Positions 41,679-50,311 of a stretch of DNA of 64,000 nucleotides are shown here, one piece after another. The translations under genes and the position numbers were made by a program. Origin of the DNA: Pseudomonas sp. MRSN 12121 (lineage in GTDB: Bacteria; Pseudomonadota; Gammaproteobacteria; Pseudomonadales; Pseudomonadaceae); assembly GCF_000931465.1 (NCBI RefSeq), contig NZ_CP010892.1:4859388-4923387 (forward strand). The letters run 5' to 3'. The notes beneath the pieces were generated by a model that saw nothing but the letters and a program-made list of their open reading frames with translations, had not been told where the DNA came from and did no database searches. Every line of letters begins with the position of its first letter. The stretch's first letter is position 1.

Positions 41679-42201
41679 AAGGCGCTGCCTGTTTCAGGTG
41701 GGCCACGAAGTTGCACGGACGATGCCGCGCATCCAGTTGCTCGGCCAGAATGCCATCCCAACCGGTACGCACAGCGTTGGTCGAGCCCGGCAGGCAGCAG
41801 ACCAATGTGCCGTTGGCCAGGCCGGCCAGGGCGCGAGACTGCACGGTGGAGGTGCCGATGTCAGCGACCGAGATCTGGCGGAACAATTCGCCAAAACCAT
41901 CGACCTGCTTGTCAAGCAGGCAGGACACCGCTTCCGGGGTGCTGTCACGGCCGGTGAAACCGGTGCCGCCCGTAATCAGCACGACCTGGACCACGTCATC
42001 GGCGATCCAGGTCGCGACTTGTGCGCGAATCTTGTAGAGATCGTCCTTGAGCAGGACACGCGCGGCCAGGTTATGACCAGCGGCCCCCAGACGGTCGACG
42101 AAGACCTGGCCGGATGTGTCGGTCTCCAGGGTCCGGGTATCGCTGACAGTCAGCACCGCGATGTTCAGAGGTACGAAAGGTACATCAGCCTTGGCTTTCA
42201 T
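41662..42201 (-). CDS. moaB: Molybdenum cofactor biosynthesis protein MoaB
   Basis: 179 aa, MoaB/MogA fold: [20 protein letters not shown] and [15 protein letters not shown]. It adenylates molybdopterin before MoeA acts. ATG 42201 lies 78 bp from the divergent mobA start, so the pair shares a promoter region with mobA. Confidence 0.93.
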   Translation of the reverse strand: MKAKADVPFVPLNIAVLTVSDTRTLETDTSGQVFVDRLGAAGHNLAARVLLKDDLYKIRAQVATWIADDVVQVVLITGGTGFTGRDSTPEAVSCLLDKQVDGFGELFRQISVADIGTSTVQSRALAGLANGTLVCCLPGSTNAVRTGWDGILAEQLDARHRPCNFVAHLKQAAPCESRG

Positions 42202-42279
42202 AGGCTCGATCCAGTTGTAGGAGAAACGGCCCGGTGTTATATCACAGCACTCTCTTTGACCGCCCCTGTGGAGACACGC

Positions 42280-42888
42280 ATGACCCCGCGCGCAGATCTG
42301 CCGCCCTGCTCCATCCTGCTCCTGGCTGGAGGACGCGGCCAACGCATGGGGGGAAGGGACAAGGGGCTGATCGAATGGCAGGGGCAACCCCTGATCGCCC
42401 ACCTGCACCGGCTGACGCGCAGCCTGAGCGACGATCTCATCATTTCCTGCAACCGCAACCAGGAGCAGTACGCACCTTACGCCGATCAACTGGTGCAGGA
42501 CGACAGCAGCGATTTTCCGGGACCACTGGCAGGCATCCGGGCCGGCCTCGCCGCCGCCCGGCACGCCTGGGTCCTGGTATTGCCCTGCGATGTGCCACGC
42601 ATCGATGCCCCATTGATCGATGCCATGCGCCGGGCCGCCAGCCAGCATCCGGACAAACCCCTGATGCTTCGCCACGGCGAGCACTGGGAACCCCTGCTGT
42701 GCGTCATTCCGCGCGCCCTGTTCGAGGCCTTCGATAGCGCCTGGCAAAACGGCGAACGCAGCCCCGGGAGTCTCATGCGCGGACTGGGCGCCCAGGCCCT
42801 GCAATGCCCGGACAACGATCCCCGGTTGGCCAATTTGAATACGCCAGAGCTGTTAAGCCAGCACCACGGCGTGTCAGAATGCCCATAA
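42280..42888 (+). CDS. mobA: Molybdenum cofactor guanylyltransferase MobA
   Basis: 202-aa nucleotidyltransferase: [21 protein letters not shown] (GTP and cofactor site) and [11 protein letters not shown]. It attaches GMP to Mo-molybdopterin. ATG 42280 has GGAG upstream. Divergent from moaB-moeA. Confidence 0.93.
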   Translation: MTPRADLPPCSILLLAGGRGQRMGGRDKGLIEWQGQPLIAHLHRLTRSLSDDLIISCNRNQEQYAPYADQLVQDDSSDFPGPLAGIRAGLAAARHAWVLVLPCDVPRIDAPLIDAMRRAASQHPDKPLMLRHGEHWEPLLCVIPRALFEAFDSAWQNGERSPGSLMRGLGAQALQCPDNDPRLANLNTPELLSQHHGVSECP

Positions 42889-42959
42889 TTCAAGGAACTT
42901 GCAGACGCTGCATACGTCTCAAGCACAGCAACCAAAAGTATTCACCTCGGAGATACACA

Positions 42960-43181
42960 ATGATTCAGCGGACTCTCGCCACTCTCATGCTTGCACTGGG
43001 CCTCGCCACTCTCGCCGGCTGCGCATCGCCTACTGTGATCACCCTGAATGACGGTCGCGAAATCCAGGCCGTCGATACGCCGAAATACGATGAGGATTCC
43101 GGCTTCTACGAGTTCGAACAACTGGACGGCAAACAGACCCGGATCAACAAGGATCAGGTTCGTACCGTAAAAGAACTGTAA
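42960..43181 (+). CDS. YgdI/YgdR-type small lipoprotein
   Basis: 73 aa with signal peptide and lipobox LAGC, then a short SH3-like domain beginning VITLNDGREIQAVDTPKYDE. This is the YgdI/YgdR lipoprotein family, of unknown role at the envelope. GGAG eight nt before ATG 42960 supports it. A strong hairpin terminator follows. Confidence 0.88.
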   Translation: MIQRTLATLMLALGLATLAGCASPTVITLNDGREIQAVDTPKYDEDSGFYEFEQLDGKQTRINKDQVRTVKEL

Positions 43182-43210
43182 TCCGTACTGTTACAGCCTT
43201 GAATGCATAA

Positions 43211-43228
43211 AGCCCGCTTTCGCGGGCT
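43211..43228 (+). terminator. Rho-independent terminator after the lipoprotein gene
   Basis: Stem AGCCCGC/GCGGGCT with TTTC loop, then a short T stretch. It could also serve the convergent pseudouridine synthase gene. Confidence 0.85.
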
Positions 43229-43263
43229 TTATCGTTCCTGGAGCCGGCAATGCGCTGCCAGCC

Positions 43264-44154
43264 TCACCACTGCAAGGTAATCCGACTCTCGAACTCGCGC
43301 ATCTCTCCGGTCAGCGGATCGTTGAAACGCAATCCCTGGGCCAGCAGCTTGAGGGGCTTGGCGTAATCGTCCTGCGCATCCTTGAGCACCTCCGGGTAGA
43401 ACGGGTCATTGCAGATCGCCGCTCCCAACGCACTCATGTGCACGCGCAATTGATGCTTCTTGCCGGTCACCGGGTACAACCCATAACGCCAGAGTTCGCC
43501 GTTCTTTTCCCGTACTTCTACCGCCGTTTCCGTATTGCTGGGGCCAGGCCCTTCCTGCATGCGGAAAAAAGGCTCGCCATCGACCAGGCGGCTTTTATGC
43601 ACCCGCGGAAACTCGAGCCCGGGCAGCGCCGGGGCAATCGCTTCGTAGCGCTTGTCGATCCGGCGCGTCGGAAACAGCGACTGGTAGGCCGCGCGACTTT
43701 GCGGATTGGCCGAAAACAGCACCAGCCCCGCCGTATGCCGGTCGATGCGATGCAAGGGCACCAGGTGGGGATTGCCCAGCGTGCGGATCAACCGTCGCAA
43801 CAGGGTTTGCTCGACATATTCCCCGGCCGGGGTGACCGGCAGGAAATGCGGCTTGTCCGCCACCACCAGGTGTTCATCGACATGGATGATCGACTCCTGA
43901 ACCGCGATGACCTTTTCGTCGGGTACTTCACGGAAATAGTGAATGCGCAGGCCTTCGCGGTATGCCAGGTCGACTCCGATCGGCAGCCCCTGGCCGTCGA
44001 GCACCCGGCCACGGGCGATCCGGTCCAGCCACTGCTCGCGGCTGATGGCGCTGAAGTGGTCACACAGGCAGTCCAGCACGGTTGCCCATGAACCGGGAGG
44101 CAGGTACAGGGTACTGGCCTGCTGCTGGGCGGCGGAAAAAGGTACGGAAGACAT
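43264..44154 (-). CDS. RluA-family RNA pseudouridine synthase
   Basis: 296 aa from ATG 44154 (MSSVPFSAAQ); an in-frame ATG at 44187 is possible. Catalytic motif HRIDRHTAGLVLF contains the Asp nucleophile. An N-terminal region matches the RluA/TruC-like group and the C-terminal GKKHQLRVH is present. The RNA target cannot be read from sequence. Confidence 0.88.
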   Translation of the reverse strand: MSSVPFSAAQQQASTLYLPPGSWATVLDCLCDHFSAISREQWLDRIARGRVLDGQGLPIGVDLAYREGLRIHYFREVPDEKVIAVQESIIHVDEHLVVADKPHFLPVTPAGEYVEQTLLRRLIRTLGNPHLVPLHRIDRHTAGLVLFSANPQSRAAYQSLFPTRRIDKRYEAIAPALPGLEFPRVHKSRLVDGEPFFRMQEGPGPSNTETAVEVREKNGELWRYGLYPVTGKKHQLRVHMSALGAAICNDPFYPEVLKDAQDDYAKPLKLLAQGLRFNDPLTGEMREFESRITLQW

Positions 44155-44243
44155 ACAAAAGCTCGAGCGGACAATGCAGAGCGGCATTATCCAACATGGG
44201 CCCCGGGGAACCTAGGAGAGTTTCCCCCGTCCGGGATCGGAGC

Positions 44244-44570
44244 CTAGGAAGCATGAGCCACGCCGGTCTGCGCGGCCGCCTCGGTAAACTCCTTCAGCCA
44301 GCGCAGTACGTCGACGGCCTCCCAGCGGGCCGGGTCATACAAGGCGTACAACAACCCTTGATAACCCACCACATCCAGTTGCCGGTGATACCCCGCGCGC
44401 TGGAACAGCGCTTCGATCTCCGCGAAGCAGGTATTGAAATGCAGTTTGTTGAACGGCGTCTTGCCCTCCGTGACCAGCCCGTCCAGACGCAGCTCGAGCA
44501 CCGCCTCGCGCACCACATCGACGGACATGCGGTTCACACTGTTCTTCAATTGTTCGACATTGACCATCAT
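44244..44570 (-). CDS. Conserved small hypothetical protein, downstream of SOS-type gene
   Basis: 108 aa, GGA-type ribosome-binding site before ATG 44570. No family name known to me; the sequence is soluble and helical (EQLKNSVNRMSVDVVREAV, VLRWLKEFTEAAAQ). The gap to the S24-like gene is 47 bp, so the two are likely co-transcribed from the LexA-boxed promoter and may belong to the DNA-damage regulon. Confidence 0.72.
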   Translation of the reverse strand: MMVNVEQLKNSVNRMSVDVVREAVLELRLDGLVTEGKTPFNKLHFNTCFAEIEALFQRAGYHRQLDVVGYQGLLYALYDPARWEAVDVLRWLKEFTEAAAQTGVAHAS

Positions 44571-44617
44571 CAGTCCTTCATCCTTTCATTCGTCCACTGA
44601 GCACACGCCCTTCGCTA

Positions 44618-45046
44618 TCAGCCACGGCCGACATAACTGACGACCCACAGCACCACGCCCCAGATCTGCATCGAGTCCCGACCGTTCAGGGGGATGGAGG
44701 CGATCGAAGGACGCGCCGCCTTGAGCAGCAACCCGCCCCGGGGATCGGGCGCCAGCAGGCGCACGCCGTAGGCGTCCTCGCCATCGACTGGAACCACTAC
44801 GTATTGATCCACCGCCGGGGTCGCCGAACGATCGACGATCAGCCGATCGCCGGGATAGATACCGAAACCCAGCAGGCTGTCGTCATCCACCAGCACCGCG
44901 CGGATCTGCGGCGCCCCGAGCCCGACGGTGCGATCCAGGGAAAAGCCACCCTCGGCAGCGGCATCGGCAGCCTGCGCGTCATGTCCCCCAGGGGCGGGCG
45001 ACAGGTGCTGCAAACGCTCGGCGCGGGCCAGGATTGTGAGAGACAT
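44618..45046 (-). CDS. S24/UmuD-like protein, apparently lacking catalytic lysine
   Basis: 142 aa, GGGGGTGAT before ATG 45046. The S24 peptidase core is visible: DDDSLLGFGIYPGDRLIVD holds the usual Ser (Ser57). The strand that normally carries the catalytic Lys (TVKRL) reads DAYGVRLL, with Val95 and Arg96 in its place. There is no helix-turn-helix. A LexA box lies 20 bp upstream, so it should be induced by DNA damage. UmuD-type cleavage activity is therefore doubtful. Confidence 0.8.
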   Translation of the reverse strand: MSLTILARAERLQHLSPAPGGHDAQAADAAAEGGFSLDRTVGLGAPQIRAVLVDDDSLLGFGIYPGDRLIVDRSATPAVDQYVVVPVDGEDAYGVRLLAPDPRGGLLLKAARPSIASIPLNGRDSMQIWGVVLWVVSYVGRG

Positions 45047-45065
45047 GACGGATCACCCCCGATAA

Positions 45066-45081
45066 CTGTATGCATATACAG
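45066..45081. promoter_or_regulatory. LexA (SOS) box
   Basis: CTGTATGCATATACAG fits the gamma-proteobacterial LexA consensus CTG-N10-CAG with TA-rich centre. It is 20 bp upstream of the S24-like gene start, in position to block its promoter. Confidence 0.85.
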
Positions 45082-45159
45082 TAACCGAATCATCGGGATC
45101 TCGCCAAGAGGTTGTCGCAAGGAGCGACGGACGGAGGGTGTCGCAGCAGGGCAGCCGGC

Positions 45160-45396
45160 TCAGCGCAGAAAGGCCACCACCTGTTCGGCATCGAACGGCC
45201 AGCCCAGCTCGGCGCCGTTGTCGACCCGGCGCAAAACCGGTATGCGCAAGCTGTAGGCCTCCAGCAGGGACTCGTCTTCCGCGATATCCACCAGCTCGAC
45301 CATCAGCCCGTGCTCCACCAGCGGCATCAACTCCGCCTCGGCGAGTTCACACAGGTGGCACCCCAGGGTGCCGAACAACTGACATTCAGGAGGCAT
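45160..45396 (-). CDS. Glutaredoxin-like protein
   Basis: 78-aa thioredoxin-fold protein of the small glutaredoxin-like (DUF836) group: CHLC near residues 13-16 and cis-Pro in RIPVLRR. Likely a thiol-disulfide carrier. No strong ribosome-binding site, but length and motif are normal. It is upstream of the LexA box on the same strand, yet not obviously in the same operon. Confidence 0.85.
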   Translation of the reverse strand: MPPECQLFGTLGCHLCELAEAELMPLVEHGLMVELVDIAEDESLLEAYSLRIPVLRRVDNGAELGWPFDAEQVVAFLR

Positions 45397-45608
45397 GGCT
45401 ACAGACCGAAAAAGGACAGGCGCCTATTCTAGGCCCGTGGAAAAAAGCCGTCGACCGATGACGCTCGAATCGGCCCGGCACCGCCGTCGCCAGGCCTTTG
45501 CGCCAAAGCACTGATGCAAGTCAGCGCCGCCCACAGGCCATTGCGCGATCCTCGCGGCTTTTTTTGTCTCTACGCTCTGTAGAGGTCATCCGTTACCCGG
45601 AGATAGCT

Positions 45609-47567
45609 GTGTTCGCCAACCTATTGATCATCCTCGCCTCCTCCCTGGTGGTGATTGCCCTGTTCCGGCGCCTGCGCCTGCCGCCGGTGCTGGGCTACCT
45701 GTGCGTGGCCCTGCTGGTGGGCCCGACGGCCTTCGGCTGGGTCAACGACAACGAAAACCTGCCCGACCTGGCGGAGCTGGGCGTGGTGTTCCTGCTGTTT
45801 TCCCTGGGGCTGGAGTTTTCCGTGTCGAAAATGCTCGCCCTGCGGCGGGTGGTGTTCGGCCTGGGGAGCCTGCAGGTGCTGTGCAGCGGGGCTGCCCTCG
45901 GCGGCCTGCTGATCTTCGCCGGCGGGCCGCCGATTGCGTCGCTGCTGCTCGGTGCCGGGCTGGCGTTGTCTTCCACCGCTATCGTCAGCAAGGAGTTGAG
46001 CAGCCTCGGGGAGATCTTCAGCAGCCATGGGCAGAATGCGATCGGCGTCCTGCTGTTCCAGGACGTGGTCGCGGTCCTGCTGCTGACCCTGGTGCCGGTG
46101 TTCGCCGGCGACACCGAGCAAGCCTGGTACTGGGCGCTGCCCCTGACCCTGGGCAAGACCGTGCTGCTGTTCATCGGCCTGGCGCTGGCCAGTCGCTGGC
46201 TGCTGCCCCGGCTGTTCCACGAGGTGGCCGCGTCCCACTCGGCCGAACTGTTCGTGCTGCTGGCGCTGGTCATCGTCCTGCTGACCGCCTGGCTGACCCA
46301 CCTGCTGGGCCTGTCGCCGGCGCTCGGGGCCTTTCTCGCGGGCATGCTGCTGGGGGAAAGCCGCTACCGGCACCAGATCGAGGCCGATATCCGGCCGTTT
46401 CGCGACATCCTGCTGGGGCTGTTCTTTGTCAGCATCGGCATGCTGATCGACCTGCAACTGTTCGCCAGCCACGGCCTGCTGATCCTCGCCCTGACCCTGG
46501 CCCTGATGCTGATCAAGGGCGCGGTGGTGGGGTTGCTGCTCAAGCTGCGCGGCAGCGACGGCGAGACCGCCTGGCGCAGTGGCCTGGCCCTGGCCCAGGG
46601 CGGCGAATTCTGCTTCGCGCTGATGGCGCAGATGCAACAAAGCCAACTGATGCCGGCCGAATTGAGCGGCCTGCTGCTGGCCGCGACCTTCTGCTCGATG
46701 CTGCTCACGCCCCTGTTGCTGCGCGCCGCGCCGGGCATGGCCGCGCGCCTGCACCGCAAACCGAACCAGGAAGCCCGCCTGGACGAAATCAGTGCCCTCA
46801 ACGCCGATGTGCAGGGCCATGTGGTGATCTGTGGTTATGGCCGCGTCGGCCAGTCGATCGGCCGCTTCCTGCGCCGCGAGCAACAGCCCTTCATTGCCCT
46901 GGACGACGATCCGGTGCGGGTCCAGGAAGCGGCGGCCGGCGAACACGGCGTGCATTACGGCGACTCCCGCCGCGAGGATCTGCTCGCGGCGGTCGGCCTC
47001 GAACGCGCGCGCCTGCTGGTGATCGCGGTGGACAAGACCGAGGTCGCCCTGAGTGTGCTGAACAGCGCCCGCCGGCTCAGCGCCAGCGTGCCGATCCTGG
47101 TGCGCACCCGCGACGACAGCCAACTGACCGAACTGAAGGCCGCCGGCGCCAGCGAAGTGGTGCCGGAGCTGCTGGAGTCGAGCCTGATGCTGGCCTCCCA
47201 CGCCCTGGTGATGCTCGGTTTGCCCGAAGCCCAGGTGCAGGCCAAGGTCGATGAAGTGCGCCGCACCCGTTATCGCTTGCTGCACGGCTTCTACCACGGC
47301 GCGCAGACCGACCTGCTGAACAATCGCGGCCAGCCGCGGGTGCTGATGCATGCGGTGAACCTGAGCAGCACCGCCCACGCCTGCGACCTGGCCCTGGGCG
47401 AGCTGGCGCTGGAGCAACTGGGGGTGGATGTGCAAGGTGTGCAACGGGCCGGCCAGGACCTGGAACCGACCGCCAGCACCCGGCTGCAATCCGGCGATAC
47501 GGTCTTGATGTCCGGCCCGCTGGCCGCCATCGAGGCCTCGGAGGCGCGCCTGCTTGGCGGCCAATGA
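45609..47567 (+). CDS. CPA2-family cation:proton antiporter (KefB/YbaL-like)
   Basis: 652 aa from GTG 45609 (GGAG 8 nt upstream); the preceding in-frame residues from 45498 look unrelated. An N-terminal sodium/hydrogen exchanger domain of about 12 helices is followed by an RCK/TrkA-N NAD-binding domain (VVICGYGRVGQSIGRFL) and a TrkA-C domain near the C-terminus. Likely K+ efflux or pH control at the inner membrane, with ligand gating through the TrkA domains. Not the GSH-dependent KefC pair: no KefF/G gene adjoins. Confidence 0.92.
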   Translation: MFANLLIILASSLVVIALFRRLRLPPVLGYLCVALLVGPTAFGWVNDNENLPDLAELGVVFLLFSLGLEFSVSKMLALRRVVFGLGSLQVLCSGAALGGLLIFAGGPPIASLLLGAGLALSSTAIVSKELSSLGEIFSSHGQNAIGVLLFQDVVAVLLLTLVPVFAGDTEQAWYWALPLTLGKTVLLFIGLALASRWLLPRLFHEVAASHSAELFVLLALVIVLLTAWLTHLLGLSPALGAFLAGMLLGESRYRHQIEADIRPFRDILLGLFFVSIGMLIDLQLFASHGLLILALTLALMLIKGAVVGLLLKLRGSDGETAWRSGLALAQGGEFCFALMAQMQQSQLMPAELSGLLLAATFCSMLLTPLLLRAAPGMAARLHRKPNQEARLDEISALNADVQGHVVICGYGRVGQSIGRFLRREQQPFIALDDDPVRVQEAAAGEHGVHYGDSRREDLLAAVGLERARLLVIAVDKTEVALSVLNSARRLSASVPILVRTRDDSQLTELKAAGASEVVPELLESSLMLASHALVMLGLPEAQVQAKVDEVRRTRYRLLHGFYHGAQTDLLNNRGQPRVLMHAVNLSSTAHACDLALGELALEQLGVDVQGVQRAGQDLEPTASTRLQSGDTVLMSGPLAAIEASEARLLGGQ

Positions 47568-47609
47568 TCCGCCGGCCCCGGCAGGCAGCGCCCGCCGGGG
47601 CCACGCGAC

Positions 47610-48818
47610 TCAGTCCTGGCTGACCGCGCCGATCTTGTGCAGCGACAGGTCGGCGCCGTAGTACTCCTGCTCCTGGGTCAGGCGCAAGCCGCAACAGGCC
47701 TTGATCGCGCCATACACCAGGAAGCCGCCGAGCAGCGCCACCAGCACGCCCAGGCCGGTGCCGATCAACTGGCTGGCCAGGCTGACTCCGCCCAGGCCGC
47801 CCAAGGCGCTCTGGCCGAAGATCCCGCAGGCGATACCGCCCCACACGCCGCACAGCCCGTGCAGTGGCCAGACACCCAGCACATCGTCGATCTTCCAGCG
47901 GGTCTGGGTCGCGATGAAGCACCAGACGAACAAGGCCCCGGCAATCGCGCCGGTGATCAAGGCGCCGACCGGATGCATCAGGTCGGACCCTGCACAGATC
48001 GCCACCAGACCAGCCAACGGTCCGTTGTGCAGGAAGCCCGGGTCGTTGCGGCCGACGATCAGCGCCGCCACGGTGCCGCCGACCATGGCCATCAGCGAGT
48101 TCACCGCCACCAGCCCGCTGACCGCCTGCAAGGTCTGCGCGCTCATCACGTTGAAGCCGAACCAGCCGACGATCAGGATCCACGACCCCAGCGCCAGGAA
48201 CGGAATGCTCGATGGCGCGAACGCCACCAGCTTGCCGTCGCGGTAGCGGCCATTGCGCGCGCCGAGCAACAGCACCGCCGCCAGCGCCAGCCAGCCGCCC
48301 ATGGCGTGCACCACCACGGAACCGGCGAAATCATGGAAGCCCGCGCCGAAGCTCGCCTGCAACCAGGCTTGCAGGCCGTAGTTGCCGTTCCACACCAGGC
48401 CTTCGAAGAAGGGATAGATGAAGGCCACGATCAGCGCTGTGGCGCAGAGCTGCGGGACGAACCGCGCCCGCTCGGCGATACCGCCGGAGATGATCGCCGG
48501 AATGGCCGCGGCGAACGTCAGCAGGAAGAAGAATTTCACCAGCCCATAACCGTGATCGGCACTGATCACCGTCGCCGGTTGCAGGAAGCTGACGCCGTAG
48601 GAGATCCAATAGCCTATAAAGAAATAGACCAGGGTCGAGACGGCGAAGTCGCTGAGGATCTTCGACAACGCATTGACCTGGTTCTTCTGGCGCACAGTGC
48701 CCACTTCGAGGAAGGCGAAGCCGGCATGCATGGCCAGGACCATGACCGCACCGATGAGGATGAACAGGGTGTTGGAGCCATGGACCAGAGTGTCCACGGC
48801 GCTTTGCAGATTTTCCAT
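47610..48818 (-). CDS. Amt-family ammonium transporter
   Basis: 402 aa from ATG 48818 (MENLQSAVDTLVHG); longer in-frame starts upstream give improbable sequence. Eleven membrane helices. Both pore histidines are visible, in VVVHAMGGWLAL and PLHGLCGVWGG, and IISGGIAERARF marks the Amt family. No glnK is next to it, so this is probably not the glnK-amtB copy. The C-terminal tail is cytoplasmic and acidic/His-rich. No clear sigma54 promoter was seen upstream. Confidence 0.9.
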   Translation of the reverse strand: MENLQSAVDTLVHGSNTLFILIGAVMVLAMHAGFAFLEVGTVRQKNQVNALSKILSDFAVSTLVYFFIGYWISYGVSFLQPATVISADHGYGLVKFFFLLTFAAAIPAIISGGIAERARFVPQLCATALIVAFIYPFFEGLVWNGNYGLQAWLQASFGAGFHDFAGSVVVHAMGGWLALAAVLLLGARNGRYRDGKLVAFAPSSIPFLALGSWILIVGWFGFNVMSAQTLQAVSGLVAVNSLMAMVGGTVAALIVGRNDPGFLHNGPLAGLVAICAGSDLMHPVGALITGAIAGALFVWCFIATQTRWKIDDVLGVWPLHGLCGVWGGIACGIFGQSALGGLGGVSLASQLIGTGLGVLVALLGGFLVYGAIKACCGLRLTQEQEYYGADLSLHKIGAVSQD

Positions 48819-49146
48819 GGAATGGGCAGACCTGATGTCAGGAACAATCCCCGAGCCGCTCGAAGGTTTTGCACCAAATTGGCACCGAAGGTCCTGTCGA
48901 CCCCTCGATTGCGACCCGTTTTGGCGCAGCGCTTGTTCGAAAAGGTGTGGCGCTCGAAGGCGTTTCCAAAAGTGTTGATTTTTTAGGGTAAGGTTTTGCC
49001 GCTCATGCGCCGCTTCCTGCGCGCTTTCGGCGCAACCACCCGTGTTTACGCACCAGGACACAGCAAAAGCTGTACCAGACAATTGCACTGAACCTTCGCG
49101 CAGGGCTCATACTCGAACCCTTCAGAACGCCACTAAGGAGATCACC
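48819..49146. other. Divergent promoter region between Amt and DUF883 genes
   Basis: About 330 bp. I find no hairpin terminator and no convincing sigma54 or sigma70 promoter. TTGGC-type motifs near 48880 and 48925 lack the GG-N10-GC spacing. Confidence 0.45.
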
Positions 49147-49461
49147 ATGGCCAGCAAAACCACCAAGACAGCGCAAGAAACACTGATGGCGGACTTTCAG
49201 GCACTGGTCAGCGACACGGAACGCCTGCTGGAACACACCGCCACCCTGGCCGGCGACCAGGCGGACGAATTGCGCACGCAGATTCACGACAGCCTGCTGC
49301 GGGCCCGTGAAACCCTGCAGTTGACCGAACAATCCCTGCGCGAACGCGGCCAGGCGGCGGTCACCGCCACCGAGGACTACGTCCAGAGCAACCCTTGGCA
49401 GGCCGTGGGCATCGCGGCCGGCGTGGGTTTCCTGATCGGTCTGCTGGCGACCCGGCGCTGA
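49147..49461 (+). CDS. DUF883 (ElaB/YqjD-type) membrane-anchored protein
   Basis: 104 aa from ATG 49147, with AAGGAGAT upstream. A long helical region (about 10-80) and a C-terminal membrane anchor with GIAAGVGFLIGLLATRR. E. coli ElaB/YqjD bind ribosomes in stationary phase. It is followed at 2 bp by a YqjE-like gene, matching the yqjD-yqjE-yqjK order. Confidence 0.88.
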   Translation: MASKTTKTAQETLMADFQALVSDTERLLEHTATLAGDQADELRTQIHDSLLRARETLQLTEQSLRERGQAAVTATEDYVQSNPWQAVGIAAGVGFLIGLLATRR

Positions 49462-49463
49462 TC

Positions 49464-49850
49464 ATGGCTATCGATGAATCCGCTTCGTCCGTGGGCCAAG
49501 GCTCCTCACCGCGGCGCCTGGGCGCCGCTTTCCTGGGTTTGTTGCACAGCCATGTCGAACTGTTCGGCATCGAGTTGCAGGAACAGAAGGCCCGGACCGT
49601 CAGCCTGCTGCTGTTCGCCGGGCTGGCCCTGGTCTTTGCCCTGCTGCTGTTGGTAGGCCTGTCGGCCCTGGTGCTGATCCTGTTCTGGGACACCTATCGC
49701 CTGCCCGCCATCATCGGTCTGTGCCTCTTCTATACGCTGGCCGCGCTGTTCTGCGCCCTGCGCCTGAAGGCGGCGATTTTCGACGAGTCCTCGCCCTTCC
49801 ACGCCACCCTCGAAGAATTGGCCAACGATCGGGAGCGCCTGCTGCCATGA
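49464..49850 (+). CDS. yqjE: YqjE/phage-holin-like membrane protein (DUF1469)
   Basis: 128 aa with two central membrane helices (VSLLLFAGLALVFALLLLVG and LPAIIGLCLFYTLAALFCAL), the hallmark of the YqjE family. Middle gene of the trio; ATG 49464, and it overlaps the next gene by 4 bp. Confidence 0.85.
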   Translation: MAIDESASSVGQGSSPRRLGAAFLGLLHSHVELFGIELQEQKARTVSLLLFAGLALVFALLLLVGLSALVLILFWDTYRLPAIIGLCLFYTLAALFCALRLKAAIFDESSPFHATLEELANDRERLLP

Positions 49851-50188
49851 GCCTGCCTGAAATCCCGCAAACCAATTCTCGACGTGAGATGCGCAAGGCG
49901 CTGATCCGCCTGCGCATGGAAATGCACCGCCAGGAAATCCGCCACGAATCCCGGCAATTGCTGCAACCCTTGCAGCGGGTCCGTGGCCTGGGGCAAAGCT
50001 GGCAACAGGGGTTCGGCATCAAGCATGCGCCGTTGTGGGGCGTGGCCGCCGTGACCCTGCTGGGTTTCCTCACCGGCAAGGGAGCCAGAAGCGGCAGTGT
50101 CAGAAGCTTCTCTCGGCTGGTGCGACTCAGCGCCGGCCTGTTGCCGCTGCTCAAGCTGATCATGCAAGGCTCGGCGAACAAACCCTGA
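49847..50188 (+). CDS. YqjK-position small protein
   Basis: 113 aa, basic N-terminal helix (RREMRKALIRLRMEMHRQEI) and a weakly hydrophobic C-terminal half (GVAAVTLLGFLTGKG, LLPLLKLIM). Overlaps the YqjE gene by ATGA. Position matches yqjK, but the sequence alone does not prove homology. Confidence 0.78.
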   Translation: MSLPEIPQTNSRREMRKALIRLRMEMHRQEIRHESRQLLQPLQRVRGLGQSWQQGFGIKHAPLWGVAAVTLLGFLTGKGARSGSVRSFSRLVRLSAGLLPLLKLIMQGSANKP

Positions 50189-50311
50189 GCGGCGCCATCT
50201 GGCTGCATTCTTGCAATCGCTCCAGGCACCAGCCCTGCCCCGACTTCTTGCGCGGGGCGGGGTTTGTCCTGTCTGGGACATAGCCACAGCCCCCTCGACC
50301 AAGGAGGTCCC

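Noticed and set aside
48870-48935. Sigma54-like TTGGC motifs upstream of the ammonium transporter
   Set aside because: The invariant GG-N10-GC spacing is not met on either strand.
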